From Paenibacillus polysaccharolyticus (GTDB lineage: Bacteria > Bacillota > Bacilli > Paenibacillales > Paenibacillaceae), in the NCBI RefSeq assembly GCF_900102085.1, contig NZ_FMVM01000008.1:62001-126000 (forward strand): 64,000 bases of DNA, written 5' to 3'. A program made the position numbers and the translations under genes. Each line of letters starts with the position of its first letter. Positions within the stretch are counted from its first letter, which is position 1. Under the pieces are notes generated by a model, which saw nothing but the letters and a program-made list of their open reading frames with translations, had not been told where the DNA came from and did not search any database. This document shows positions 18,345-26,209 of this stretch, piece by piece.

Positions 18345-18944
18345 CTACAGTAAGAACTCATCTATTTCGTTTGTTCTGAATGTGTAAACTTGTTTTTCAT
18401 CCACATGATAAATGCTAACCACATTGTTATCCCGATCAAAATTAAGTATTCGACAAGGAATGCTCTGATGTTTGCCATGTTTGTTGTTTACGACAATTCG
18501 GGTGAGGCGATTTTCTTTAATTAAGGATTCAATCCAGGCATCGAACGAATTCGAATCAGCGACATGGGAAGTGTCTGCAGTAGACTTTTTCTTGTCAACT
18601 TTTGAATTTGATTCCTTGGCAACGGATTGTTGTGGTTGTGATTTGGACGAAACCGAATCAACGATCTGGTCTGACTTGTTGGAGTTTAACTGTGCGTTGG
18701 AAAATTGTGGTGAATCAAGGAAATTCTGATTAGAGTCAGTAGAACCTGTTTTAGCCTGAGTCATAGCTTCAATGATTTGACCAAGCACAATTCCGGAGTG
18801 AATCCGAAAGTCCGCAATTTGTTCTTCTTTGTTTATGAACTCGATCAGGGACTGCAGTGCCAATGCATTTGAACGGCTCTTAATAAGTATATCGACATTA
18901 AATAAATAGCCGACGTCATCTTGATTGGATAAGGTTTGTTTCAT
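18345..18944 (-). CDS. Unknown protein next to the phage-type RNA polymerase
   Basis: I do not recognise this 199-residue protein. It has three parts. The first is a compact N-terminal domain (residues 1-65, DVGYLFNVDILIKSRSNALA...). The second is a Ser/Gln/Asn/Lys-rich low-complexity linker (~66-130). The third is a C-terminal domain with alternating hydrophobics (IPCRILNFDRDNNVVSIYHV, VYTFRTNEIDEFLL) that resembles a small beta-barrel. It is transcribed away from the RNA polymerase gene across a 246-nt shared promoter region. That position is typical of a regulator, but no helix-turn-helix is evident. Confidence 0.65.
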   Translation of the reverse strand: MKQTLSNQDDVGYLFNVDILIKSRSNALALQSLIEFINKEEQIADFRIHSGIVLGQIIEAMTQAKTGSTDSNQNFLDSPQFSNAQLNSNKSDQIVDSVSSKSQPQQSVAKESNSKVDKKKSTADTSHVADSNSFDAWIESLIKENRLTRIVVNNKHGKHQSIPCRILNFDRDNNVVSIYHVDEKQVYTFRTNEIDEFLL

Positions 18945-19146
18945 TCATCCCAGCCCCGTTAAATAATGTGTAAGCACGTATGTACTCTAATATACTATAG
19001 CACTAATATGATGGAAATCATAGTACCAAAGACTTAGAAATAGGTTAATTTTAGAACTCAGAATGATCCTTTGTTTTCCTCATATATTCTTCTTTTTTCA
19101 TCCCGTGATCAAACCTTTTGCAGGCTTCATGAACCTGACCTACAAC

Positions 19147-19152
19147 TATAAT
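19147..19152 (+). promoter_or_regulatory. Candidate -10 element for the RNA polymerase gene
   Basis: A perfect TATAAT lies 38 nt before the RNA polymerase ATG, inside the short palindrome ACTA-TAATT-TAGT. No convincing -35 is present at 16-18 bp, so the promoter may need an activator. The surrounding 18945-19190 region is AT-rich and shared with the divergent gene; no other element was recognised in it. Confidence 0.35.
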
Positions 19153-19190
19153 TTAGTAATCAGGACAGGAAGAAGCAGGGGGAATAGGGC

Positions 19191-21920
19191 ATGAACATTT
19201 CATATCAGAATCGATTGAGATACGTATATAAGGTCACTTCGTCACGAATCCGCAAAGCGAATTATCATCTGAATTTAACGTACCATGACGCCTCGATAAA
19301 CGGAGAACTAGCAGCAATTGGAAACCATCAGGTGTTTCGATTCATTGATCAGTTACGTTCACAGAAAAGAATGGAAGAGCAGTGGATAGAGATTCAACAT
19401 GAACTCCGACGCGTCAAAGCCTTGAAGACGACAGTTCAGCATAAACGAACGCTCAAAAAACTGCATGAGGCACAGAATAAACTCAAATTTGTTCCTGATT
19501 ATCTGCTCGTCGTCATTGAAACGAATAAGGACTATGATCGCTTAAACTCTTCCAAAGGATTTAGTCTCAACGGTACAAAGTACAAACGTTTGATGGCTAC
19601 CACTGGAGGGGCCAAAAGTTCAACCGTCATCTACGTAAGCGAGGATATTCACTTGCCACTGGAACGGAGATTGAATAATGGAAGAAACCCGGATATGGAG
19701 TTGGTCCCAGCCAAATTGGAGGCTTACAAAGCTCTGGCTTGTAGCACCAGTACTCCAGTCTCTCATCCAGAGCAAGTGCTGGTTATACCTGACTGTGTCA
19801 CAGAATTTCGTGCAGACATTATTCAGATTGATGACTCCAGGACGGAATATCCTCAGGTAGAAAAGAAAAACGATCACCCCATACAATTGAATATGAGTGA
19901 TGGATTCGGTTTGATCTCACCCGCTCTTAGCAAGTTATGGGCCGAAGAACTTGGTCATGCCTATATTCCGAGTGGTTTCTGTATTCGTAACAGTTTCTGC
20001 AAAGGTATGGTGTTTACATTTGATTATCATGAATTTGCCGATCGGGTCGCGGGTCATTACATGGTCGTGGATGCCTGGGGCGAGTCTGTAGATATACGCG
20101 AAGTGGATCTGATTATAACAACGTCTATGCTGAAGCTTTGGCAAGCATACAGCGGTATAAATGACTATTTGTTATGTTGTGGTTATCACGGATACACCTT
20201 CAGCGTAACCAAAGTAACACCGGAACAATTAGAGGATGAACGACATCTGAACTATCAGTTCATACAGTCGCTACAGCTCAGTGACAACGAAATTGATGAG
20301 CTGATCTCTCCGACAATAAGTACCATCCAAGACGTACTTGGACAAGATTATCGCAAAGCACTTTTATTTCTGAAAGGTATCCATATTCAAGAGCGAGATT
20401 ATCTGCATAGTCCAGATGATTATATTAAAGGTCTGATGGTTGAATCCGGATTAATGGACGATCCATTTGTAAAACACAAAATCCATAACCTCATTCGAAA
20501 ACGAATGAATGAAGCTAAGATTGGAGTTTTACGTGTTAAAGGAAATTTCAGCATTATTTCTGGAGATCCGTATACGTTATGTCAGAGTATGTTTGGTCTG
20601 CCTTTGACGGGCTTGTTACAGTCGGATAAGTTTTATTCCCAATACTGGAATGAAAGACAAGTCCGTCAAGTCGCCTGTTTCAGAGCTCCGATGACCTGTC
20701 ATAACAATATTAAAATACTTCGTTTCAGCCATACCGAAGAGATGCAACATTGGTACCGGTATATGAACACAGTGACGATATTAAATTCATGGGATACAAC
20801 AACTCATTCTCTCAATGGTGCAGATATGGATAGCGATCAGGTCTTGACTACCGATAATGCGACGATCCTTGGTGCAATCCAAGAGTTAGAGGCCATTGTG
20901 TGCGTACAAAAAACATCAACCAAAAAAATTCCGACGGAGAGTGACCTCATTCAGGCGAACAAAGACAGTTTTGGCGATCTGATCGGTTTTACGACCAACA
21001 AGATTACATCGATGTTTGATGTTTTAGCTAGCTATGAGCAGGATACCCCTGAATATAAGGAGATGATGTACAGGATACAATGCGGCCAGCATTATCAGCA
21101 GAATGCCATTGATCAGGCCAAAGGGATTGAATGTAAACCTATGCCTAAACACTGGTATGATATCCGCGTTGCTGTACAGGATGAGAATGCGTTGAAACTG
21201 GTGGCGGATAAAAAGCCTTATTTTTTCATCTACAATGATCCAGAGCAAAAGAAGGAATATAACACCTATATCGACAAAACCAATCAGAAATGCTTGCAAC
21301 GGTTTGGGATGACGGTGGAGGAGTTAACAGCCACCCAAGAGCAAGGCGGCTCTGCTGAAATGGTACACTTCTTGCAACAATACGAACAGAGAATGCCCGT
21401 ATCTGTGGCTCCTTCTGTCATGAATCGTTTATGCAGACGCGTAGAGAAGCAGTTGGATGAAATCAAGTTCCGAAACGCCGAAAATGGTTTTGATCATGAT
21501 ATTCTGAAAACTTCCAAAAAATACTCGCAAACACGGTACAAGGAGATACAGAAGTTGTATCAGAGGCACAATGAGGAACTTCGAAACTACATGACCCACT
21601 CTCGCAAGAGCAAGGTGAACAAGGAAGAACGATCCGCGAGGTGGCAGGTTTTTGTTTCACGTTTCAAGGAGCAGGCATTGGAGATATGTAACAACGAAGA
21701 AGATCTCTGTAACATGATTGTGGATATGTGTTATCGCCGAGCAGATCAATCCAAACAATTTGTATGGGACGTATCCGGTGAGCAGATCATTCGCAATCTG
21801 TTGCATCGCAACAGGCAGATCATCCATTATCCAGTTGTGGCGGAGGCGACGGGGGAATTCGAATATGCGGGCAAGACTTTTAGGATGACGTCTGTTGAAG
21901 TGAGTGAGGTTACTTCATGA
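19191..21920 (+). CDS. Single-chain two-barrel RNA polymerase (YonO/QDE-1-like)
   Basis: This 909-residue protein carries the motif order of single-polypeptide RNA polymerases of the double-psi beta-barrel class. The RdRP-type first-barrel motif MSDGFGLISPALSKLWAEEL starts at residue 235. It is followed by IPSGFCIRNSFCKGMVF with the catalytic-type Lys271-Gly272. RAPMTCHNN (from 498) mirrors the NRAPTLHRL block of bacterial beta-prime. NGADMDSDQV (542-551) mirrors NADFDGDQM, with Asp545, Asp547 and Asp549 as the Mg-binding triad. YonO of phage SPbeta, of similar size, is a proven DNA-dependent RNA polymerase for phage late genes. The central Gly of the usual DxDGD is Ser here. The stop overlaps the next gene (ATGA). 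The ribosome site is GGGGGAATAGG. Function is inferred from motifs. Confidence 0.85.
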   Translation: MNISYQNRLRYVYKVTSSRIRKANYHLNLTYHDASINGELAAIGNHQVFRFIDQLRSQKRMEEQWIEIQHELRRVKALKTTVQHKRTLKKLHEAQNKLKFVPDYLLVVIETNKDYDRLNSSKGFSLNGTKYKRLMATTGGAKSSTVIYVSEDIHLPLERRLNNGRNPDMELVPAKLEAYKALACSTSTPVSHPEQVLVIPDCVTEFRADIIQIDDSRTEYPQVEKKNDHPIQLNMSDGFGLISPALSKLWAEELGHAYIPSGFCIRNSFCKGMVFTFDYHEFADRVAGHYMVVDAWGESVDIREVDLIITTSMLKLWQAYSGINDYLLCCGYHGYTFSVTKVTPEQLEDERHLNYQFIQSLQLSDNEIDELISPTISTIQDVLGQDYRKALLFLKGIHIQERDYLHSPDDYIKGLMVESGLMDDPFVKHKIHNLIRKRMNEAKIGVLRVKGNFSIISGDPYTLCQSMFGLPLTGLLQSDKFYSQYWNERQVRQVACFRAPMTCHNNIKILRFSHTEEMQHWYRYMNTVTILNSWDTTTHSLNGADMDSDQVLTTDNATILGAIQELEAIVCVQKTSTKKIPTESDLIQANKDSFGDLIGFTTNKITSMFDVLASYEQDTPEYKEMMYRIQCGQHYQQNAIDQAKGIECKPMPKHWYDIRVAVQDENALKLVADKKPYFFIYNDPEQKKEYNTYIDKTNQKCLQRFGMTVEELTATQEQGGSAEMVHFLQQYEQRMPVSVAPSVMNRLCRRVEKQLDEIKFRNAENGFDHDILKTSKKYSQTRYKEIQKLYQRHNEELRNYMTHSRKSKVNKEERSARWQVFVSRFKEQALEICNNEEDLCNMIVDMCYRRADQSKQFVWDVSGEQIIRNLLHRNRQIIHYPVVAEATGEFEYAGKTFRMTSVEVSEVTS

Positions 21921-22657
21921 AGATGATTCTGAACGAACGACAGCACGCAGAAGAAGCACTCGAATATGGAAAGATGGATAAAAAGCCGACGAAAACATTG
22001 GTGTGTATAGCTAAATATGAATTTGAGCAAGGATATACCCCTACCGAAGTACAACAGATGTTAGATGGTTTTATGTCGCGTAATTATGCGGATTATAATG
22101 CTGTGCAATGGGATGCATACTTAACACGGGTTGTTAACCAAACCGCAAACTGGATCAAAAAGAGAAAAGAAGAACTTAAAAGTACAATGATTGAGATTGA
22201 AAACATTCCTGTTACGGTAACAGAACTTCAAAAGATTAAAGAACTCCGCAGTATTCGCCTGGAGAAGTTGGCATTTGTTATGTTGGTATACAGTAAGATT
22301 AACAATCTTATTCATGAAACTAAAGCGTATTGGATAAATAATGATCTCAAAGAGATATACAGTGATTGCGAAATGGCTGTTAGTAAAAAGGATCAGGGCT
22401 TATTAATCTATAAATTGATTCAAGAGGGGTATCTTAAAGAAAGCAAACGAGTGGATTCAACGAATGTCCAAGTTTTATTTGCTTCTGAAGAGGATACGAT
22501 TGCTTTTTATGTAAAGAGGTTTGATGATTTTGTACTTGAATACCTACGTTGGAAAGGCGCCAACATCAAGAATTGTATAGTTTGTGGACGGAACATACAT
22601 GCCAAATCTAATCGTATGAAGTATTGCAAAAAATGCAAGAAGGATAAGAGGAACTAG
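21917..22657 (+). CDS. Zinc-finger partner gene of the RNA polymerase, unknown function
   Basis: This 246-residue protein is translationally coupled to the RNA polymerase gene (ATGA overlap). The N-terminal ~220 residues are mostly helical and charged. The last 28 residues form a treble-clef-like zinc site, CIVCG...KYCKKCKK (two CxxC pairs), rich in Lys/Arg and thus likely to bind nucleic acid. I do not recognise the family. The coupling and the basic zinc finger suggest an accessory factor, for example promoter recognition or a sigma-like role; this is inference. A terminator follows at 22693. Confidence 0.72.
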   Translation: MKMILNERQHAEEALEYGKMDKKPTKTLVCIAKYEFEQGYTPTEVQQMLDGFMSRNYADYNAVQWDAYLTRVVNQTANWIKKRKEELKSTMIEIENIPVTVTELQKIKELRSIRLEKLAFVMLVYSKINNLIHETKAYWINNDLKEIYSDCEMAVSKKDQGLLIYKLIQEGYLKESKRVDSTNVQVLFASEEDTIAFYVKRFDDFVLEYLRWKGANIKNCIVCGRNIHAKSNRMKYCKKCKKDKRN

Positions 22658-22692
22658 ACGTGCAGAGTCATGATTCCCAATAAATAATGAAT

Positions 22693-22726
22693 GAAAAACC
22701 GTGATCACCGGATCATGGTTTTTTTT
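22693..22726 (+). terminator. Intrinsic terminator after the RNA polymerase gene pair
   Basis: AAAAACCGTGATC pairs with GATCATGGTTTTT (one G-U) around ACCG and is followed by T8. It separates the polymerase transcription unit from the tail genes, so the tail operon needs its own promoter or read-through. Confidence 0.88.
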
Positions 22727-22977
22727 GTTAGAAAATGAGTTTTTTCATCATTAGAAAACGCTTCTCAGCTCAGTCGTACCAAAGCTTTCAGCGATTGTTG
22801 AAAATTTTGTTTAGTGATACACAAGGAGAGACTTACCACTATTGCTCCCCTTGTGTGCGCTGACTATTCATTCAAAGGAGGATATTGCTTGGTGATCCAT
22901 CCTACCTGCTCCGTTAAAAGTTATTCGAAGCAGATCCAGGTTAGAGCTGCCCCAATCCATCAAAAAGGAGGTGTCAC
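22727..22977 (+). promoter_or_regulatory. Leader region upstream of the tail operon
   Basis: This stretch of about 250 nt has no convincing gene. It holds an 8-bp perfect inverted repeat, ACACAAGG (22819-22826) with CCTTGTGT (22849-22856), then two strong ribosome sites, AAAGGAGG near 22875 and AAAAAGGAGGTG just before 22978. I found no good sigma-A promoter. If the neighbouring single-chain polymerase transcribes the tail genes, its promoter should lie here. Confidence 0.4.
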
Positions 22978-23466
22978 ATGGTTCAGTCCTCGCTTGCTCG
23001 TTTGAGCAATATTAGATCAAGGCTTATCGAACGTATGTTGATGTCAGAGGAGTTAATGAAGGCCGTCGTACATGATTCAACAAACTTCCTCGAACAACCA
23101 GCTGTGGTCGATCCGGAACAATACTTATATCAACGGATTTTCCCGATTCGTCATCTTCCTGGAAAAAATGTGAATGAGCAAAAAACCGTTGTTTCGGTCT
23201 CGCTTGAGAATATTCAGTCTGTGCAGCGGGAGTATAAATCAGGAATGATTTGTTTCAATGTATACACTCATCTTAGTCTGTGTCAGTCCGAGAGCGAACT
23301 GCTTCGAACAGATTTTATTATTCGTAAAATTGATGAACTGTTTCATCGAAGTCAGGATTTCGGGATAGAACGATTGGAGTTTGAAAAATTGGATGTTCTT
23401 AAGATCCTCAACCCTAACTACTATGGTGACAGCATTACATATCGCATGCTTGATTTTGCCAAATGA
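22978..23466 (+). CDS. Phage tail-region protein, possible tail completion/terminator protein
   Basis: This 162-residue protein has helical termini and a central alternating beta pattern (TVVSVSLENIQSV, MICFNVYTHLSLC). Its place directly before the tube gene set is that of tail-completion or connector proteins in siphophages. No specific family is recognised. The start ATG has AAAAAGGAGGTG upstream, and the stop overlaps the next ATG by 4 nt. No head genes precede it. Confidence 0.6.
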   Translation: MVQSSLARLSNIRSRLIERMLMSEELMKAVVHDSTNFLEQPAVVDPEQYLYQRIFPIRHLPGKNVNEQKTVVSVSLENIQSVQREYKSGMICFNVYTHLSLCQSESELLRTDFIIRKIDELFHRSQDFGIERLEFEKLDVLKILNPNYYGDSITYRMLDFAK

Positions 23467-24179
23467 ATGTACAGGATATCAAATTAAAGACGTTGGCGAA
23501 CAAACCTGTCCTATTTCAAAGCGTTGTTATTCCACCTAAATCCCTGAATGACATCGTTGAAGATGGATATGATTTTTTCAGTGAACGATTAAATTTAATC
23601 AGTCTTCGCATAGAAGATTTGTTCCCCTCTTTATCTATCAATGATTATGAAGGTACATTAATTGAATTATTGTTGTATATCGGAGATCAGAGCCTTCTTT
23701 CCGCATATTTAGATGCATTTCAATATTTTCTGGATGTGCCTGTTCAGTTGAGTGATATACACTCTTGCATCGATGCAGGGGATGTCATGTTATCTTATAT
23801 CGAACTGGAGCAGATCGCCGGAATTATTAGAATCCAACATTGTGTCGTCACAAAACAGGACGATGACTTTAACCCACTCAATGACAGAGCAAAGGCTCTA
23901 AGGGAAAAGATGCTCGCTAGAAAACGTAAAGTGCGGGAATTAAAAGAGGGTTCAGGCGCAGAAGAGGCACTGACCTTTGTTGATCTCATCTCCATTCTAA
24001 GTTCAAACGCAAACGGGATTAACATTCTAAATGTGTTCAACCTGAATTTTTTTCAATTCAATGATCAGTTCAATCGTATGAAGGTACTGGATGATTATGA
24101 AGTAAATATTCAGGCTTTATTACATGGTGCGGATTCCAAAAGTATCAAGTTAAAACACTGGATATCTCCATTAGATTAA
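23463..24179 (+). CDS. Phage structural/assembly protein, unknown
   Basis: This 238-residue protein is translationally coupled to the previous gene. The region after residue ~165 (FVDLISILSSNANGINILNV, FNLNFFQFNDQFNRM, then KSIKLKHWISPLD) has the look of small phage assembly proteins that end in a helical 'hW' motif. A charged Lys/Arg/Glu stretch (AKALREKMLARKRKVRELKE) lies at ~140-160. I cannot assign a specific function. Confidence 0.55.
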   Translation: MNVQDIKLKTLANKPVLFQSVVIPPKSLNDIVEDGYDFFSERLNLISLRIEDLFPSLSINDYEGTLIELLLYIGDQSLLSAYLDAFQYFLDVPVQLSDIHSCIDAGDVMLSYIELEQIAGIIRIQHCVVTKQDDDFNPLNDRAKALREKMLARKRKVRELKEGSGAEEALTFVDLISILSSNANGINILNVFNLNFFQFNDQFNRMKVLDDYEVNIQALLHGADSKSIKLKHWISPLD

Positions 24180-24234
24180 ATGTGGAAATAGACCAATCAA
24201 CCTAAATAATAAAAATAACTGGAGGTTTTATTTT

Positions 24235-24978
24235 ATGAGCAGATACGGATCACGTGAAATTTTGGATGTAGTATTGAAAGATGTAAAGACGGGTGAACCC
24301 GTTGTTTATTTGGAAAGTTTGACGACTTCTTCTATCGAGTTTGCGGGACAAACGGTTTATGCCCGTGGCGGTAAGGGACATCCAAAACTTATTGGTTGGG
24401 ATTCCGAGAAAGATGTAACGATGACAATGGAGGATGCGCTGATTTCAAAAGAATCTTTGGCGGTACTCACAGGTTCGAAATTTGTAAAGGGAACAAAACC
24501 GGTTCACAAAAAAGAAATTGTTGCAGTCAACGCAGATGGTGAAATCAAACTTAGCCATGCCCCATTGACAACCAAATTAACACATTTCTATAAAACGTCC
24601 AACGGATCTTCTATGGACGCAAAACTTACTGCAGCGCCTATTACAGGTACCATTGTGACATTTACAGGATCAGCGCTCAACGACGGGGATAAAGTCATTG
24701 CAGATTACTACTATGCTGCACCGGATACGACTCAAAGCATGACCGTTGCTTCGGATGTATTCCCGGGAACATACCTGCTTGAAGGAACAACCAACTGGAA
24801 AAATGAAGATGGCTTCGATGTTGAAGCGGTGTATACCATCCCTAAATTGAAGGTAATGCCAGGTTTCTCCATTGCAATGGCTTCTTCTGGTGATCCACAA
24901 CCGTTCACATTCACTTGTGAAGTGTTGAAGGACACTCGCTCCAAAGCCATGGTTACTATTGATGTGTTGGAAGATTAA
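24235..24978 (+). CDS. Major tail tube protein (probable)
   Basis: This 247-residue, beta-rich protein begins SRYGSREILDVVLKDVKTGEPVVYLESL with SSIEFAGQTVYARGGKGHPKLIGWDSEKDV split over the first 65 residues, a pattern typical of tube subunits of large Firmicute phages. It has its own strong ribosome site (CTGGAGG) and is followed at once by a terminator, as suits a gene needed at several hundred copies per particle. No sheath gene accompanies it, so the tail should be non-contractile. Confidence 0.75.
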   Translation: MSRYGSREILDVVLKDVKTGEPVVYLESLTTSSIEFAGQTVYARGGKGHPKLIGWDSEKDVTMTMEDALISKESLAVLTGSKFVKGTKPVHKKEIVAVNADGEIKLSHAPLTTKLTHFYKTSNGSSMDAKLTAAPITGTIVTFTGSALNDGDKVIADYYYAAPDTTQSMTVASDVFPGTYLLEGTTNWKNEDGFDVEAVYTIPKLKVMPGFSIAMASSGDPQPFTFTCEVLKDTRSKAMVTIDVLED

Positions 24979-24992
24979 AATGGATTGATAGG

Positions 24993-25027
24993 AAGGGTTG
25001 GACCTCTCATGGGGTTCGGCCCTTTTT
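24993..25027 (+). terminator. Terminator behind the tail tube gene
   Basis: AAGGGTTGGACC pairs with GGTTCGGCCCTT (including G-U pairs) and is followed by five Ts, 14 nt after the tube stop codon. It lies inside a run of co-directional tail genes. Confidence 0.8.
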
Positions 25028-25132
25028 CTGTAATCATTCGTATTGCTTGAGCATTTTACAGAATCATATCACCTCGTTATATGCTTAAATGTTGTATTTC
25101 TGTAAACGAAGTACAGTTTTTGTTATGTTTCG

Positions 25133-25189
25133 CCTGATATCATTAATAATTTGCTCAAGATCAGAGCCTTAATATCAGGGAGTTTTTTT
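25133..25189 (+). terminator. Second hairpin with T tract before the chaperone gene
   Basis: CCTGATAT (25133-25140) pairs with ATATCAGG around a loop of about 32 nt, extended by ATTAA/TTAAT, and a T7 run follows at 25183. Together with the terminator at 24993 it frames a 100-nt gap (about 25030-25130) that could carry an internal promoter; none was assigned. Confidence 0.5.
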
Positions 25190-25220
25190 CAGAATGAATC
25201 CAAAAAGAGGAGTGACGGAT

Positions 25221-25718
25221 ATGTCCACCACAACAAAAACCAAAAAATTGACAGCAACCGCTTTGAATACACTTGATGCCAAAAACAATAAGCGGAAAAA
25301 GATTTATGTAACGGAACAACATTATGAGGTTCAAATACATACGTTTTTTCGAAAATCACTGATTGATAATGTGAACACAAATTACTTGTCTATTATTGAT
25401 CAGCTTCGTCAGAAAACCGATGTTACAGATCAGCTCATCAAAGACACGGTGGGTTTGTATAATACACTGCTGTTGAAAGAGTTCACAGATCTGCCAATCC
25501 CCAAAAAGCTGGATGTAGAGAAACTCATCAAAGTTACGAATATGTTGCTGGATAACGGCATTATGGAAGAAGTGCTCACCCAATTTCCGGAACAGGAGTT
25601 AAAGAAACTGGAGGAACAGTTTAGAGCCCTGCAGGAAAGAATGGCTGCAATGGTATCCGAACTCGCGATTACACGTTCACAACAGGTTGCACACGAGTCC
25701 GCACACGAGTCAGTATAA
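25221..25718 (+). CDS. Tail assembly chaperone-like protein
   Basis: This 165-residue, mostly helical, charged protein lies between tube and tape measure, the usual place of the tail assembly chaperone (lambda gpG position). The ATG at 25221 is chosen because AAAGAGGAG lies upstream; the ATG at 25194 precedes that site. The C-terminus contains the short repeat AHESAHESV. No slippery heptamer is visible near its end, so the gpG/gpGT frameshift arrangement does not seem to apply. Confidence 0.6.
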   Translation: MSTTTKTKKLTATALNTLDAKNNKRKKIYVTEQHYEVQIHTFFRKSLIDNVNTNYLSIIDQLRQKTDVTDQLIKDTVGLYNTLLLKEFTDLPIPKKLDVEKLIKVTNMLLDNGIMEEVLTQFPEQELKKLEEQFRALQERMAAMVSELAITRSQQVAHESAHESV

Positions 25719-25748
25719 TTTGAATCCATCGTCAAAAGGAGCATGTAC

Positions 25749-26159
25749 ATGTTAGTTTTCATGAAGGCCAATTTGGAGAAATACATTCTATTCTTGCATG
25801 AACTTAAACTGGAAAGTAAAGATAGCCGGGTACGTAGCCGATTCAAAAAAGTACTGGTGGAGCATTATCAACAATTTCAAGAAGAAATGCATGAATTAAA
25901 AGAGCAGCACATGTTGAAAAATGAAGACGGCAGTTTTGTGATGCGAAATAGAGCGATGGTTCCACGGGATGTACACAAACTTCAACATGAATTGCAGGAA
26001 CTTCTTGAAGAAAAGGTGCTCATTGAAGCGACTGGCGAACGCTTGCCGACGTTACAGGGCATCAACCAAATCTTACAACAGTGTACATTGCAGTTGGAGG
26101 GAGAAACGGCAGATGTCTACGATGAGTTGTGTGAACAATTTGAACAGTACACCGAATAG
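25749..26159 (+). CDS. Small helical protein upstream of the tape measure
   Basis: This 136-residue, strongly helical Glu/Gln/Leu-rich protein occupies the second chaperone-type slot before the tape measure gene. The ATG at 25749 has AAAGGAG 7 nt upstream; the in-frame ATG at 25743 is too near. A 9-bp hairpin (26159-26181, GGGGCAATT with AATTGCTCC) follows its stop directly, with only a weak T tract. Confidence 0.55.
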   Translation: MLVFMKANLEKYILFLHELKLESKDSRVRSRFKKVLVEHYQQFQEEMHELKEQHMLKNEDGSFVMRNRAMVPRDVHKLQHELQELLEEKVLIEATGERLPTLQGINQILQQCTLQLEGETADVYDELCEQFEQYTE

Positions 26160-26209
26160 GGGCAATTTGTGTAATTGCTCCTTGTTGTGATCAAAGGAGT
26201 GATTTATAA

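Noticed and set aside
22814..23005. A 63-codon frame in the tail leader and a short version starting at GTG near 22890
   Set aside because: It overlaps the next gene out of frame, has no domain-like pattern and its apparent ribosome sites are explained by the following gene.
25600..25800. Programmed frameshift between the chaperone gene and the next small gene
   Set aside because: There is no slippery heptamer near the end of the first gene, the second gene has its own AAAGGAG and ATG, and they are separated by 30 nt with a stop between.
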